Shown here piece after piece: positions 35,701 through 44,452 of a stretch of 64,000 nucleotides of DNA. Made by a program: the position numbers and the translations under genes. How positions within the stretch are numbered: the first letter of the stretch is position 1; every line of letters begins with the position of its first letter. Under the pieces are notes generated by a model. It ran no database searches, was not told where the DNA came from, and saw nothing but the letters and a program-made list of their open reading frames with translations. The stretch comes from Onchidella celtica (lineage: Eukaryota; Mollusca; Gastropoda; Systellommatophora; Onchidiidae): NCBI GenBank assembly GCA_963931925.1, contig OZ007574.1:33739961-33803960 (forward strand). The letters run 5' to 3'.

Positions 35701-38700
35701 ATTTCACCCCTTTAGCAGGGCAGTTTGGACTACCTAATAATAGTTAATAATGGCAAATGGCAATAAAAGAAAACACATCGTCCATAAACAAGTGAACACT
35801 GCACAAACATATCGCATGCATAGAATGAAAACCGTATAACTCCAAAATTTGCGATTTTTGGTTTTTTAAATAAAATAAATCTGCAAAGAACGATCTACAT
35901 TTTGGTACCGGTCTCATCACTGTATGTTGATAACTGGTAGAGATATCGATACTTTTATGATTTCACTTATATCACATTTTGAGGATGAACATCGTGTATC
36001 TAACGATGCACGGTGTTCATTGCACGGGCATTCGCTCTTTCCACATGATCACAGAGAATGAATATCGTGCAAATAAAGATGTATGATGTTCATCTTATGG
36101 GCACCCGCAGATTCCACCTGATCACGAAGGATGAACAACCTGTAACTCACCATGTACGGTGTTCATTCTTTCGGATCTGATAGCTGGGAGAATTTTTTTC
36201 AGAATGAAAACCATGCATCTGCATATACTTGAGTTTCATTTAAGTTTTTCCCATTGTTAGGCGGCAAACTTTTACATGAACAATGGATAAAGCACTTTGA
36301 AATTCAAATACTGGGATAAATAAGTTAATGCTTACAACACTTTCATCTTTAAGTCATTCATCGGGATTTCATATGTATGAATAAGGAATTTCACAACACA
36401 CAGTTAATCGGAACTGACGCTTCTGTATCAAACACTGGCCGCTTTAGAAGTGCAGTTTGGGGGTGGGGGAGGGGGGTGCAATGTAAGTACTTGCGAAGTG
36501 GCTGATGAGCCCTGACCTTCGTGGGCGAGTCTTTGTGAGGTTTTCACATTTCGATATGAGGCGCCGATCAGAGGGAACTCAGAACGATGAGCAATCCGTT
36601 TGATCTTGTTCGGCAGTGGCTCGCAATATAAGCTCCTCCCATTTTTAGGAAGCCTTTGTCTGGGCATACGTATTGCAATTGGAAGGTCTACCCAACGTAA
36701 TGATGATTGGTTGTGGTTGGTTATAGCCAAATCTTTGTCTCGGCCGAATGACTAGCTTCGTTGGTAAACTGCTTATGAATACACGTGGGTCAATGGCAAT
36801 TTAGCCATAGGCTGAGACCGAGGCATTCTCACAACGTTGTGAGAACGCCTCGGCTGAGACCCTCGAGAGACAAAGATCTTAGCCTTTGCTTATGAATGCT
36901 GCAGTGAACTGAGGACCTTGCAAGATAGGAGAATGTATTTAACTGAGGCGCTGTCGGTAACTGTAGTACAGAATCTGCATTGTCACTGTGAACAACAATG
37001 CAACCAAACTGTCATTTCAGTAAATAGTTATTTGATAATAGTGAGGGAGGGGGAAAATCTCAAGCTTTCCATAATCTGTGCTGATTGAGGGTGAATGTTG
37101 GAACTTAAAAAAAATAAAAAAATAATAGCGATAAGATCTATAAAATGAACGTCCCATTCGGCAGGAAAAAAAAAAAGGTATGCCAATGGGTTTGGTCTTA
37201 AACACCCTCTACACATACATTATATATATATATATATACAGAGAGGGAGAGAGGGGGGAGGGGCGACCATTTGCAACACAGGATAACTAATCTCTTCATT
37301 ATCATGGTATTGCTAAAATGCAAAAGTGCTTCCGCACCATACTAGATGTCATAGCCTTATAATCTCAACTTTCAGCCCTAGTGCTGCAATACCAAAAACG
37401 ATAGCGACGATGAACTCATTAGTGATGTTCTTGAGCTGAGCGACCTGATGGAACTGTACATTTATTCTAAAAACCGCTGAGATTCATTAAACCAAACCCC
37501 CGAGTACTACTAAAGCAAGAAAACAATTCGTCTGAAAAGCAGCATGAAAGGATACCCGGTGTGGAAAGGTTAATGCTTACAACACTTTCGTCTTTAAGGG
37601 TATAATGTATTCATGGAGATCTCATGTGTATGAATAATGAATTTCACATCACACAGTTACTTTATCGGAACTGACGCTCCTGTATCAAAGAAGATTGGGG
37701 GCCATAGAAAATGCAGTTTGGTGGGACGCGTTCACAATGATAAGTACTCGCGAAGTGGCTGACGAGCCCTGACCTTCGTCGGCAATTGTCTTTGTTACGT
37801 TTTGACATTTCGATACGAGGCGCCGATCGGAGGGAACTGGTACCGATGAGCAATCCGTTTGAACTTGTTCGGCAGTGGCTTCAACCTAGGAAAAAAAACA
37901 AACATACCTTTCGTCCAGTCTTTGGTGCATGATCATGATTTCCTTGATGGGATGAGAATTTTCCGAGTTTGCAGTGAAATTAATTAAATAAATAAGTAAA
38001 TAAATAAACGGCTTGGGGGGAGGGGGGGGGGGGGGGAGAAACAAACAACCTAGCATGGTACATTCGTTATTTTTTGACCCCACTGTCATCTCGCGGCAAG
38101 TCGAACTGCAACTAACAAATTTCTTTCACTTATGGCGAGTAGAGTGTATCCATACACACAAAAAAAGCGCTCTTCCTTGTGCATTCTGGTGAAACTAATT
38201 GTATTAATAACTAATAGAAAATACACTGTAGCATTTAAGACTCCAATACAACAGGGTACTATGAACTAGGCACTGTGAAACAATAAATATAGTATTCTTA
38301 ATCCGACGGTAGATTGACCATGTCTCAAAATTCTGCCTACCGCATAGCGTATCCATGTAAGCTACTTTCTTCAATTTCGCTATCAAGTAGTGTTTTCTCT
38401 CTTTGACACTTACGATTCGGTTTCTCGAAAATTTGTGTATTGAAATATATGTAGTCGCAAAGTCAAGATGATTGCAGAATTAATCCTGCCAGGTACATGC
38501 TGCACAAAAGTATCACAATATCGAGCTGGCGTCTTTCACCATTATATTAGATTCATCTCCCGATAGGTCCCAAAATGGTTACAGGATCAAATTCATCATA
38601 ACTGAACCAACTCGAGCATGCCAGGGGGCAGTTTTAAGAAAATTCAGCAATGAATGGATGAAAATCAGGGAATAAATTCTGTTCGCTGACTTTGATAAGC

Positions 38701-41700
38701 TTTGGATACCTGTTGTTGTTCCATGAAGCTTAATTTGGCTTCATCTACAAAAGGAGGGGGTGGGGGTGGGGATTTCTGCGATTTGTGGCGTTTTATGAGA
38801 ACTTGTCATTTATGGTAGTCTTTCTTCTTTTTCTTGTTCTGGGAGGACTGCCATATTATGTAACGTATGTTTTAATATTTGTCTGGACATTGAAACTTTT
38901 CTAGACAAATGGATGTAAATTTAATGGGGGAAACGGGCAAATTCGGGACAGTTTTTTATAACAGCTAATGAATATCACCTACGTAGAATTTACACCCAGG
39001 TGCAGTTTTAAAAAAAATGTAAATGGAATGTAAGATGATATTCTAGACCTACACCACTTTATGCACTGTGCACTGCAAATTAAAATAATAACAAGAATGA
39101 GATATAGTAATAAAAGATTTAGATGTGCGTCTGGACTAAATTGCACACATAATCAGTTTGCTGGGGATTTGAAATCACAATCAAAAACAAAAAAAGTGCT
39201 TTGCAACTTACGATAGACCCAACTATTTTTAAGATTATGCCTTAATGACCATACCCGTAGATCTACAGTATGAAAGGTTATTGCTTGGTAGTTTTAATGT
39301 CAAAGAAACGAATTAATATGCAAGTGCAATTGAGGCGTTTTGTTGTCGTATAGTACTGGTATGCGCGAGAAAGACGGAGAACGTACGCCCACTTAAGGTC
39401 CATTTTACCGTCTGTCAATTCATACAGTGGCATAACTAAACCAATAGGACAGCTAAACCAATGGGCAATGAGCTGTGGCGTAGCATCGCTGACCGAGTCT
39501 CCATGAACGACGTAAGTGTGTTCATCAATGTTCATGGGCGTGGCCAAAATGCCGCCAACGACATCAAACGACGTAATCGCCCCCACTGCGCGGGGGGGGG
39601 GGGGGGGGGGGGGGGGTTGTAACAGAAATTACCGATTTACCTTTTATTACTCTGTGTTCTTTTTGTATCATGTACAATGAAAATGAATATTTCCACACAC
39701 CCGACATTCATTTCATAATTACCGTTTGTAAAGGGGAACATTATTTCAAAATGAACATCGGCTATCGCAATTTACATGGATGGTAAACACCAATAATCAT
39801 GAAAAAGTGCGAAATCATTTCAGATGAATATCGAATATCTCAAAATGCATGATCTTCCGTTCGTACGGCGATCGCCGTCAGTAACATGGGAAATCTTTCA
39901 AATGAACATCAAACATCTCGGTATACACGGAATTCACACTACCGCCACCGTGAAGACTGGGGAAATAACTTCAAATGAACATCGGACATCTGGACTTACC
40001 CGATGTTCACATGACAGGGGTACTGTGAATAGGGGAAATAATTTCAAATGAAGATCCTGTATCTGATACATACCATTTTCGTTTACGTTTTTCTCAATAA
40101 CTAAAACAGAGAGATCCACGAAAAACATAGATCAGTTGTAGAAATGGACGGCGCTTCCTTTGATGTATCACTGAGCCCGTTATGTAATCGGGGGCCAGAG
40201 CTATGCGCTTTCAAAACCTTTAAACGGCCATATCTCGAAACCGCCATTATCCGAGATAAACGATGTTCATTTTATGCATGCGATATATTATATACATGAT
40301 TCACCTATAATGCAAAATTACCAACGTCGATGGGAAGGAATGTCCGTGATGAGACAAATTTACAAGTTGCAAAGCGTAATTATAATTAATAACTAATCAA
40401 TCATTCAGTAAATTGAACATGTGGTGCAACAACTAGACAGGCTTGTATGTATCTGAGTATATTACAAACTTTAGTAATAGTAATAAGTATGGTGACCAAT
40501 AGCAGTTAAAGTTTATTACCTTGTACCTGCTTTATGTGTACCGTATCAAAAATCTTTGAAAAGGTTTTTAATTCTGGGGCCAGGTCAGGCTTTTCAGGGA
40601 CACTGTGATAAACCATTTCTGAAAATAAGCAGGTGATTTACTTCTGCAGGTACTAAGTCACTCCTTATATTTTTATTTGTTTGATTCACAGGTGGATGAT
40701 TTGACACTTTTTTTTTGTTAGGAAGTTATTTTGCTTCACGACTTTTCTCCATTGAATAAATTGAGGAATTTTCTTAATAGGATGTTCCTTATTGCATTGA
40801 ATGCGATCCACAGCAAACTGGACATGACAATATTTTATGAATATGAGGGATATTTTGTGATTCTTACATTTAAAACCAGACACACCAAGTAGAGACAAGG
40901 AAGATGACTCCACCTCTGATGTCTCCAACACTACTGACAAAGACAGCTCATTGATAGAACTAACAAAGAAGACGCCGGCTTCTTCCACCAAAGATTCTTC
41001 AGTAGGCAAAGATTCTGCAAAAATGAAACGATCACAAAGACATAAGATGGTGAGCAAAGTTTAGGTGTAATGTTGGATAATGTTTGATGAAAGACTACAA
41101 AATCGAAAGGATTTTGGAGTAGCAGAGAAAAAGACTCAGTATTAGATGATGAACATATTGTCACTGCTCTACGATAATGGCATATGTCAGACTTTGCCAA
41201 AAGGCAACTGACCATTCAATTCATTCATTGCATTCCTGAGCATGAGGGCTATCAGTTAATATTCTAGAAAGAGCATTGCACCAACGGGAAAATGTAATAA
41301 TCCAATAGAATCATAATTTCATAGTCACCAAATGACAGGAAAAAGAAAGAATTTTTTCTTAATATCTCAAAAGTGTCAAGAATGATTTATGCCATTAGTG
41401 TAGAGCAGTGACAGTATAACGAACTACACTCTTTGGAAATGGAATTTTGAAGCTTGCAGTGTTTTTTACCTGAGTTACTTCAACTGTTCAGTTTTGGTAC
41501 AGAAGTATAAATCCTATTCTTGATTATTAGTTATTTATTAGTATCGTTAAATAATGCATTGCAACTTATCATAGGAGTGTGTCACCAGCTTAGGAAATAA
41601 ATGATTTTAAGACTCTTTTCAGAAATTGGAGGAAATGATATAATTTTTCATTTACCATTGCATCAATGAAAAACTTACTTTTTGTCTTAACTATGTTAAA

Positions 41701-43964
41701 AAGCAAAAGTCCAAAATTTTGATATATACTATGGCCCTTGCCACTGTGAACTACATACTTTACAGTGACGAAAGTGGAGGCCTTGGATTGTGAAAGGATT
41801 CCCCGATGCCAGCAGCAATGCAGGATAGCAATCATATTTTGTCATCCTCCTACTGTTAAACAAAATGTGTACTTTCTTTTTATTTAGTGTCGTAACTCTT
41901 TCTTTTTTCCTGCTTGGTCATCAGAAATTGCAGAGAATCATAGATCATGTTTTGCAAGAGAAAGGGATCAAACCAGGCGATACCATCCATTCTGCTTGTT
42001 CCAGGAATTTATTCAATGTCAGCTTGGTACTACTGAAGGTATATTGATAAAGTATTTGACCATATCTTATTCTTGAAAAGTTTGGATGAGTTTTATTTGA
42101 TTCGTTGTGATGATATTATTAAGTTCTTACCATTATACTTCATAATTCAGTCAGAGATTTACATGAAATTTGCATGGATTTAAATATTTGGAAGAAATAG
42201 GGATACTGTAGTTTCAATAAATTTGGATTAGAAAATGGAAACGGTGAGTCAGATTTACCAGGCATGTAAACAGATTCCATGAAATGGTGACAATACAGTG
42301 GAGTCCATGTAAACCAAACTTTGGTAATTTGAATTTCAGCTGAATCGAGATGATTTTGAAATGTGTTTTTTTTTTACTTCTTTATCTCTGTCAAACATTT
42401 ATTGCTAATTTGAGTTCAAACTACCCAGATTCTGATAAATCGAACTGATTGAGCGCACTCATCCTCAGTGTAACTTTTGATTTCCAACCCCGTAAAAACC
42501 AATTTCCACAAACACTCTAACAGTTGACACAGGCGTGTTCAACAACTCTTTACTCTTAGCAGCGATTGAAGGGGAGGGTAGAGGTGCCAAAAATGAGGCA
42601 ATGGTTAAGCTGTGGAGCTTTCCTCTTGCATGTCTGTCCGACCAAGCGAAAAACATGCCACGGAGGGTGGCAGTGGTAGGGGTGGGGTCCCTTGCACACA
42701 GAGTGATTCTGCCCCAATACCAATTGTATCAGCCAACAACACGCATATGCGAGATAGCGCTCGCATTATGACCAGTATATTTACTGGTCGCATTATGACC
42801 AGTAAATTTATCGATTGCTGACGAAACTACAGTACGTTACTACGTACAGCTAAGGCACAGTATACTATACTGCGTAACATCAACATGGAGTAGAACCACA
42901 AGCCTTGCATTGTGCCGTCCGTGCTTATGTAGGGCCATTCTCCTACATACTTATGACTTACGTAATGCTTCCTGAGCTGTACAGCATCAAGTGACTATTA
43001 AACTATATTGATGGCAAGGCCCTGGAGGAACAAAGACCTCACCTACACTTGGTTCCTAGCACTACTGCAATACCTCCCTGTCGTGTTTACACACTCACAA
43101 CTCGATTGTTTTTTCTTGTTATTTTTTATTTAACTTTAACCTTTTCATATAACAGCTCATGTGTTTCAGCTGCCCTCTAAATGCTTCTATTGCATAGTAA
43201 TTATTCCTGTGAAGGCACAATTTTGGGCTTTGGGGTGTTTGGAAATCCATACAAAGTTCTCCCAATAAACCTATAATATAGCATCAGTATTAAGGTATGG
43301 ACTAGTAGAAGACAGAAAATATATGTTTTGAACACAAACATAAAGTTATTTGGTGTAAAACTAAAATGCGAAACTTCGCAGACTTGGGGTTTGAGTGGCA
43401 TGGTGTGAAAACCTGAGCGAAGAGTCACTCAGTTGCGGCAAGCAGCACATTGATGGGTTGAAAATGGGTTGTTCAGGTGTTATGTGAGGTGATATGAAAA
43501 GGTTGTAGGAACACATTTGCATGATAATCAATAATCATTTAAAAAAAAAAATTATATCCTCAGACACTAACCACGTCACAGAATCTCACCGAAGAGATGA
43601 AAACAGTTGTTTATGGTCAAGTAACTCAGGTAGTCTTTTGTTTCTCTCCATACCTGTGACCTGTCAAGTTCTTTAAAATACTTATTACATTGTGAAGCAG
43701 GGGCAAAGAGAAGGGTGACAAGGGGGCAAAAACAATGGAGGGGGGGGGAGTGGGGGCAAATACAGGGTAGCCAAAGACTTGTTCAACAGCATGCTTATGT
43801 GGGTTTTGTGAATAGAAATGGCTTATTTTTATAGCGCATTTGATAGAGAATGCTTTCTGTGGCAAACCTGATGTTATACATGTAAATGTGTAGAAAACTT
43901 GTTTCCAAATTTATCATTTCAGATTATCAATCTGGAGAAGAGGAGATGTGGCATTAAGCTGTAA
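8715..43964 (+). CDS. MTBP: MTBP (MDM2-binding protein; Treslin/TICRR partner), complete, 22 coding exons
   Basis: In animals MTBP binds Treslin/TICRR in the nucleus and is needed to load CDC45/GINS and fire replication origins; it is regarded as the metazoan counterpart of yeast Sld7. I assembled it from these exons: 8715-8745, 12262-12377, 12770-12843, 13324-13403, 13800-13860, 14255-14456, 15138-15254, 16178-16317, 16939-16996, 17982-18108, 18655-18902, 21435-21513, 21838-21990, 22591-22737, 30162-30250, 30743-30831, 33541-33750, 34634-35043, 40880-41049, 41925-42038, 43564-43629, 43923-43964. All introns are GT..AG and every phase matches, giving 2823 nt: 940 codons plus TAA. Human MTBP is about 904 aa. 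Diagnostic matches are GALRRLVEWH, LPVYPGYTEIP..WKEKI, YLYLLLLPG, the YHD..LLLEKKYAKIRDSGY block and the C-terminal HSACSRNLFNVS...LTTSQNLTEEMK. The N-terminal start is the least certain part. Confidence 0.92.
8863..9931. mobile_element. ~1-kb non-autonomous element, copy A (MTBP intron 1)
   Basis: The ends are inverted: CTAGGTGCGGTCA at left and TGACCGCACCTAGTGCATTG at right. Subterminal GACCGCAC/GTGCAGTCAC-type motifs are repeated and an internal (AGATCT)n tract sits at about 9511-9550. It is nearly the reverse complement of 58731-59768. No transposase ORF is present. The left end has a small insertion. The superfamily is not assigned. Confidence 0.8.
10236..10440. repeat. Dispersed MITE fragment
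   Basis: Shares TAATTTTTACCGCTATTAA, AACACATGGAAT, GGGCGGTAGTCAGATTGACT and CAGGCGAAAAGG with 57455-57925, where the same blocks are separated by an extra insertion. Non-coding. Confidence 0.6.
10611..12183. mobile_element. Non-autonomous piggyBac-like element, copy 2, split by a SINE
   Basis: TTAA lies at 10611-10614 and 12180-12183, with left end TTAACCCTCATCCCAC and right end GCAGGACTAGGGTTAA. The body matches copy 1 (5746-6886) over its whole length, apart from small changes and a SINE inserted at 11029-11476. The right end lies only 78 bp before MTBP exon 2. Confidence 0.82.
11029..11476 (-). mobile_element. tRNA-derived SINE, copy 1 (5'-truncated)
   Basis: Flanked by a perfect 14-bp target duplication CCTCCTCTACTATG (11015-11028 and 11477-11490). 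It is the same sequence as 25122-25593, including two 67-bp internal units that start TACTCGATCCTACC and a poly-G run. Compared with copy 2 it lacks the last ~22 bp of the tRNA-like head, including the A box. Confidence 0.85.
12262..18108 (+). CDS. MTBP: MTBP exons 2-10 (N-terminal domain and first part of the middle domain)
   Basis: Residues about 11-335. Exon 6 (14255-14456) is the strongest N-terminal match: GALRRLVEWHNGHAVMI followed by CQMIGNIDDVK and WTGKVAV, aligned with human GALKHLREWYSAKITI, VVSLEDLRNV and WRGKIQI. Exon 7 starts at the internal CAG at 15137, the only acceptor that keeps phase with both neighbours. Exon 8 carries ARIVCGRTMDILQEVDLRTF. Exon 10 carries LPVYPGYTEIPICGNMPNIN and WKEKIITDY. 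The conserved regions correspond to the MTBP N-terminal and middle families. Confidence 0.88.
17060..17582. mobile_element. Foldback element with an internal tandem repeat (MTBP intron 9)
   Basis: The outer arms TGCATGAGAAAACCCACA and TGTGGGTTTTCTCATGCA are inverted. A second inner pair (TTTTGAGAAAAACGGC and GCCGTTTTCTCAAAA) follows. Between them are two 134-bp direct units, starting at 17141 and 17275, each itself able to pair through TTAGGAGACCGT and ACGGTCTCCTAA. No ORF is present. Confidence 0.75.
18655..30831 (+). CDS. MTBP: MTBP exons 11-16 (middle domain)
   Basis: Residues about 336-603. Exon 11 (18655-18902) has the YLYLLLLPG strand and a charged helix ending YGASQILVLEQ (human VQVLALEEC). 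Exons 12-14 hold helical and serine-rich linker sequence (NFPSADSLSAMSPLSLADLE). Intron 14, from 22738 to 30161, holds a 7.4-kb nest of repeats including LINE B. Exon 15 reads SDVLQLFNPDGSHKILPNSP (human ELLKYFTSDGLP). Exon 16 ends with YHDI plus TA and is split just before YYYHDKTDLLLE in exon 17. The central region is where Treslin binds in vertebrate MTBP. Confidence 0.88.
18955..20490 (+). mobile_element. LINE 3' fragment (zf-RVT type), interrupted by a MITE
   Basis: 18965-19181 reads AETCNELEDEFHVLLTCKKF. This is the C-terminal zinc-binding pattern (C..E..H....C) found at the end of many invertebrate LINE ORF2 proteins. After the MITE at 19377-20321, the sequence continues to an AATAAACTAAACTTGACCTT tail typical of LINE 3' ends. 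It is a 5'-truncated copy and lies in MTBP intron 11. Confidence 0.6.
19377..20321. mobile_element. MITE with perfect 33-bp TIRs and 8-bp TSD
   Basis: The termini start CAAAGATCTTAAAATAGTAT and are exact inverted copies over 33 bp (19377-19409 and 20289-20321). Both sides are flanked by ATAATAAG (19369-19376 and 20322-20329). An 8-bp duplication fits a hAT-type transposase. The interior has a CpG-rich block near 19415-19500 (including ACAATGGCGGC), (GA)n, poly-C runs and TCACGTGACC. There is no transposase. Confidence 0.85.
21750..21789 (+). repeat. Partial duplicate of MTBP exon 12 in intron 12
   Basis: A 40-bp copy of 21452-21491, beginning ATGTTAGATCTATTGAAAGA, with one difference (AACTACC changed to AACCACC). 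The flanks differ from those of exon 12 and there is no matching donor, so it is probably not an exon. Confidence 0.75.
22184..22206. repeat. Poly-C tract
   Basis: An uninterrupted C run in MTBP intron 13. Length is prone to sequencing error. Comparable G/C runs occur near 11107, 19865, 20076, 25206 and 39594. Confidence 0.8.
22925..23336. repeat. Two ~205-bp tandem units (MTBP intron 14)
   Basis: Units begin near 22925 and 23129 and share ACCTAGTTAATCAAAACAAA, GCACAAATGTGCGAGTGCGA and the ending TGATTCACAG. They are nearly identical, so the duplication is fairly recent. No conserved ORF is present. Confidence 0.75.
23980..24131. mobile_element. Small hairpin MITE
   Basis: CACTGCTAAAACCGTG at left pairs with the end near CACGTGAAAAACCAGCTTAG. 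Inner GGAAACG..TGTCAAAA and TTTTGACGTTTCC also pair. About 150 bp, non-coding. Confidence 0.55.
24325..24794 (+). pseudogene. RTE-type LINE, 3' end of the reverse transcriptase ORF
   Basis: The frame gives TRALVIPILLYACESWTLTA, followed by MRCFRRLLGISYTDHVTNEE, a TGA at 24555-24557 where WYGHV would be expected, and then RWTDNIAEW to the natural stop at 24792. This is the conserved C-terminal region of RTE-like elements. It is 5'-truncated and dead. Confidence 0.8.
25122..25593 (-). mobile_element. tRNA-derived SINE, copy 2 (full length)
   Basis: Flanked by ATTATCTAATTTC at 25109-25121 and 25594-25606. Read on the minus strand, the head holds an A box TGGTCTAGAGG (25582-25572), which fits TRGYNNARNNG exactly, and a B box-like GGGTTCTAAACCC (25540-25528). 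The body has two 67-bp units starting at 25382 and 25449, and the far end has a G-rich run. It lies in MTBP intron 14, directly beside LINE B. Confidence 0.88.
25658..29973 (+). mobile_element. Nearly intact non-LTR retrotransposon (LINE B) with 30-bp TSD
   Basis: The 30-bp direct repeats at 25628-25657 and 29974-30003 (containing AATATTTAGGAGGCCTAAGG) are target duplications. Just inside the left one, 25660-25701 repeats 43 bp of the target itself (25596-25638). The 5' region (about 25702-26557) has no convincing ORF1. The coding part is at 26558-29838 and a short 3' UTR ends near 29970. Clade not assigned; same general type as LINE A. Confidence 0.9.
26558..29838 (+). pseudogene. LINE B ORF2: endonuclease, reverse transcriptase, C-terminal zinc finger; one frameshift
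   Basis: The first segment (about 26558-27058) carries the endonuclease start LGAWNIRTLQDN, ETRLPDSG and HGVGFAIKN. The frame shifts near 27036-27040, where one G appears missing (GCCAAGACAAG). The second segment (to 29838) is open for more than 900 codons. It holds LGDFNARVG, CGTDHRLIVCKL, the reverse transcriptase blocks LYKNKGDSQVCDNHRGISLL, FVDLTKAFDT, GVKQGCVLAPTLF and LLFADDCALLAH, and ends with a C2H2 finger CHLCGRVCRAKIGLISHMRSH. No ATG precedes the endonuclease motif in this frame. Apart from the single missing base it looks functional, so insertion is recent or the gap is an assembly error. Confidence 0.9.
31185..32594 (-). mobile_element. hAT-like transposon with internally deleted transposase
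   Basis: The 16-bp perfect terminal inverted repeats CAGGGGTGATGAAATC are at 31185 and ending at 32594. The flanks are CTTTA on both sides (31180-31184 and 32595-32599), a 5-bp duplication rather than the usual 8 bp of hAT. It carries the minus-strand remnants described at 31539-32362. Confidence 0.85.
31539..32362 (-). pseudogene. hAT-like transposase remnant: TTF-type finger joined to the C-terminal dimerisation domain
   Basis: From ATG at 32362 the ORF reads MDRFLTRSGDATPPKKKKTD, a basic start, then a TTF-type zinc finger region (WLKFDGQKMYCTFCQRF...HEKSAGH). Near 31980 the frame changes. The rest (to 31539) reads LPSSTAECERGFSCMKQIKS and DWRSSLHTGTLSDLMTVLMH, the hAT C-terminal dimerisation region, followed by an acidic tail. 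The catalytic DDE core between them is missing. Without it the element could only move with help from a related transposase. Similar finger-plus-hAT proteins are common in animal genomes. Confidence 0.85.
33541..35043 (+). CDS. MTBP: MTBP exons 17-18 (basic, SP-rich linker)
   Basis: Exon 17 (33541-33750) begins YYHDKTDLLLEKKYAKIRDS, which matches vertebrate HYHGIEYCLDDRKALERD, and then becomes basic. Exon 18 (34634-35043, 136 full codons) is low-complexity, serine- and lysine-rich. Several S-P sites fit CDK consensus (SPVKKR, SPVRRSPRR, SPRKR, KSPRK). The exon 18 acceptor has a second in-frame AG 12 bp downstream (CATACCTGCCAG|G), so a four-residue alternative is possible. The donor at 35044 (GTTTGA) is weak but fits the phase. 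Confidence 0.85.
33751..34633. other. MTBP intron 17, nothing recognised
   Basis: AT-rich intron with no repeat pair or ORF that I can support. Confidence 0.5.
35985..36235. repeat. Degenerate minisatellite, ~70-bp units (MTBP intron 18)
   Basis: Three to four units, each with GATGAACATCGTGTATCT-like, GATGCACGGTGTTCAT-like and CCACATGATCACAGA-like parts. Related ATGAACATC units with different spacing reappear at 39690-40070. Confidence 0.65.
36325..36660. repeat. Direct repeat, copy 1 (MTBP intron 18)
   Basis: About 320 bp shared with 37566-37880, including TTAATGCTTACAACACTTTC, GAACTGACGC, CTTGCGAAGTGGCTGA and GATGAGCAATCCGTTTGA. The copies are about 1.24 kb apart. Confidence 0.7.
36723..36885. 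repeat. Foldback sequence with an uninterrupted palindrome
   Basis: The centre at 36819-36852 is a 34-bp palindrome with one mismatch and no loop (CGAGGCATTCTCACAAC then GTTGTGAGAACGCCTCG). Outer AAATCTTTGTCTCGGCC and AGACAAAGATCTTAGCC also pair. Confidence 0.65.
37219..37238. repeat. (TA)n microsatellite
   Basis: A short TA run in MTBP intron 18, followed by a GA/GGGA-rich tract. Confidence 0.8.
37566..37880. repeat. Direct repeat, copy 2 (MTBP intron 18)
   Basis: Matches 36325-36660 in the same orientation, with about 10-15% differences by eye. Confidence 0.7.
39690..40070. repeat. Degenerate ATGAACATC repeat array (MTBP intron 18)
   Basis: Roughly 65-bp spaced units of the form AATNATTTCAAATGAACATC followed by a TATCT- or CATCT-type end (39740, 39820, 39900, 39970, 40045). 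They resemble the minisatellite at 35985. A G-run of about 25 bases precedes at 39592-39616. Confidence 0.6.
40880..43964 (+). CDS. MTBP: MTBP exons 19-22 (C-terminal conserved domain)
   Basis: Exon 19 (40880-41049) is acidic and Ser/Thr-rich and ends KRSQRHKM. Exon 20 (41925-42038) encodes LQRIIDHVLQEKGIKPGD and CSRNLFNVSLVLLK. Exon 21 (43564-43629) encodes TLTTSQNLTEEMKTVVYGQV. Exon 22 (43923-43964) encodes INLEKRRCGIKL and TAA. Human MTBP has the same order (RILKEVVTETLKKH, CSQRLFEISKFYLK, LKTSRGLFEEMKK, VIDWVLEK). This C-terminal region is the Sld7-like part of the family. Confidence 0.92.
42296..42530. repeat. Possible pogo-like MITE fragment (MTBP intron 20)
   Basis: Begins TACAGTGGAGTCCATGTAAACC, resembling the TA-CAGTGGAR ends at 53062 and 33333. 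No clear right terminus was found. Confidence 0.35.
42764..42811. repeat. Short tandem duplication
   Basis: CGCATTATGACCAGTA occurs twice, separated by TATTTACTGGT, which can pair with ACCAGTA. Intronic. Confidence 0.6.
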
Positions 43965-44446
43965 GCTGACCCATGTGATGTCTATAAGTTAAGAATCAAC
44001 TGACAAGGCGCAAGTTTCACCATGAGGACCCAGTTTTCTTGTTTATATTGTACCTCGAGATTTTTAAAGTGAAAGTAAGAGTAAGATGGCAGGTTGCATG
44101 TTCTGAGAAAGCAAAAATGTGCAGAATGGTCTGTAAGTAATGCAAGGGCTTTAACTGAAGAAGAAAGGGATGAATACATTAGTCAGTTTATTCGCAGAAC
44201 AAGTTGGATAGAATAAGAAATGTGCATTGCATCTTCTTGTTGTTTTTTTTTGTCTGTGGATTCAGCTCTGGTTTATTTGAGGAGTTTAAACAATATTAAG
44301 TACATGTAAATAGAGTTGTGTCAAACCATAATATTGTTTCTTCTTTTTTTCACCCATCACCTGCTTCAGTAATGTGAAACCACCTGCACCCAATGTCATC
44401 AAGATTTATGGTGAAATAATTTTTACTGTTAAACAATGAATGAAGA

Positions 44447-44452
44447 AATAAA
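44447..44452 (+). terminator. Candidate MTBP polyadenylation signal
   Basis: AATAAA, 483 bp after the MTBP stop codon and the first canonical hexamer I see downstream on the plus strand. Confidence 0.5.

Noticed and set aside
36428..36730. 100-codon minus-strand ORF in MTBP intron 18
   Set aside because: Lies in a direct repeat whose second copy does not preserve the frame.
39278..39586. 102-codon minus-strand ORF in MTBP intron 18
   Set aside because: Reads reasonably as protein but has no family, no splice partners and ends in a G-run; unsupported.
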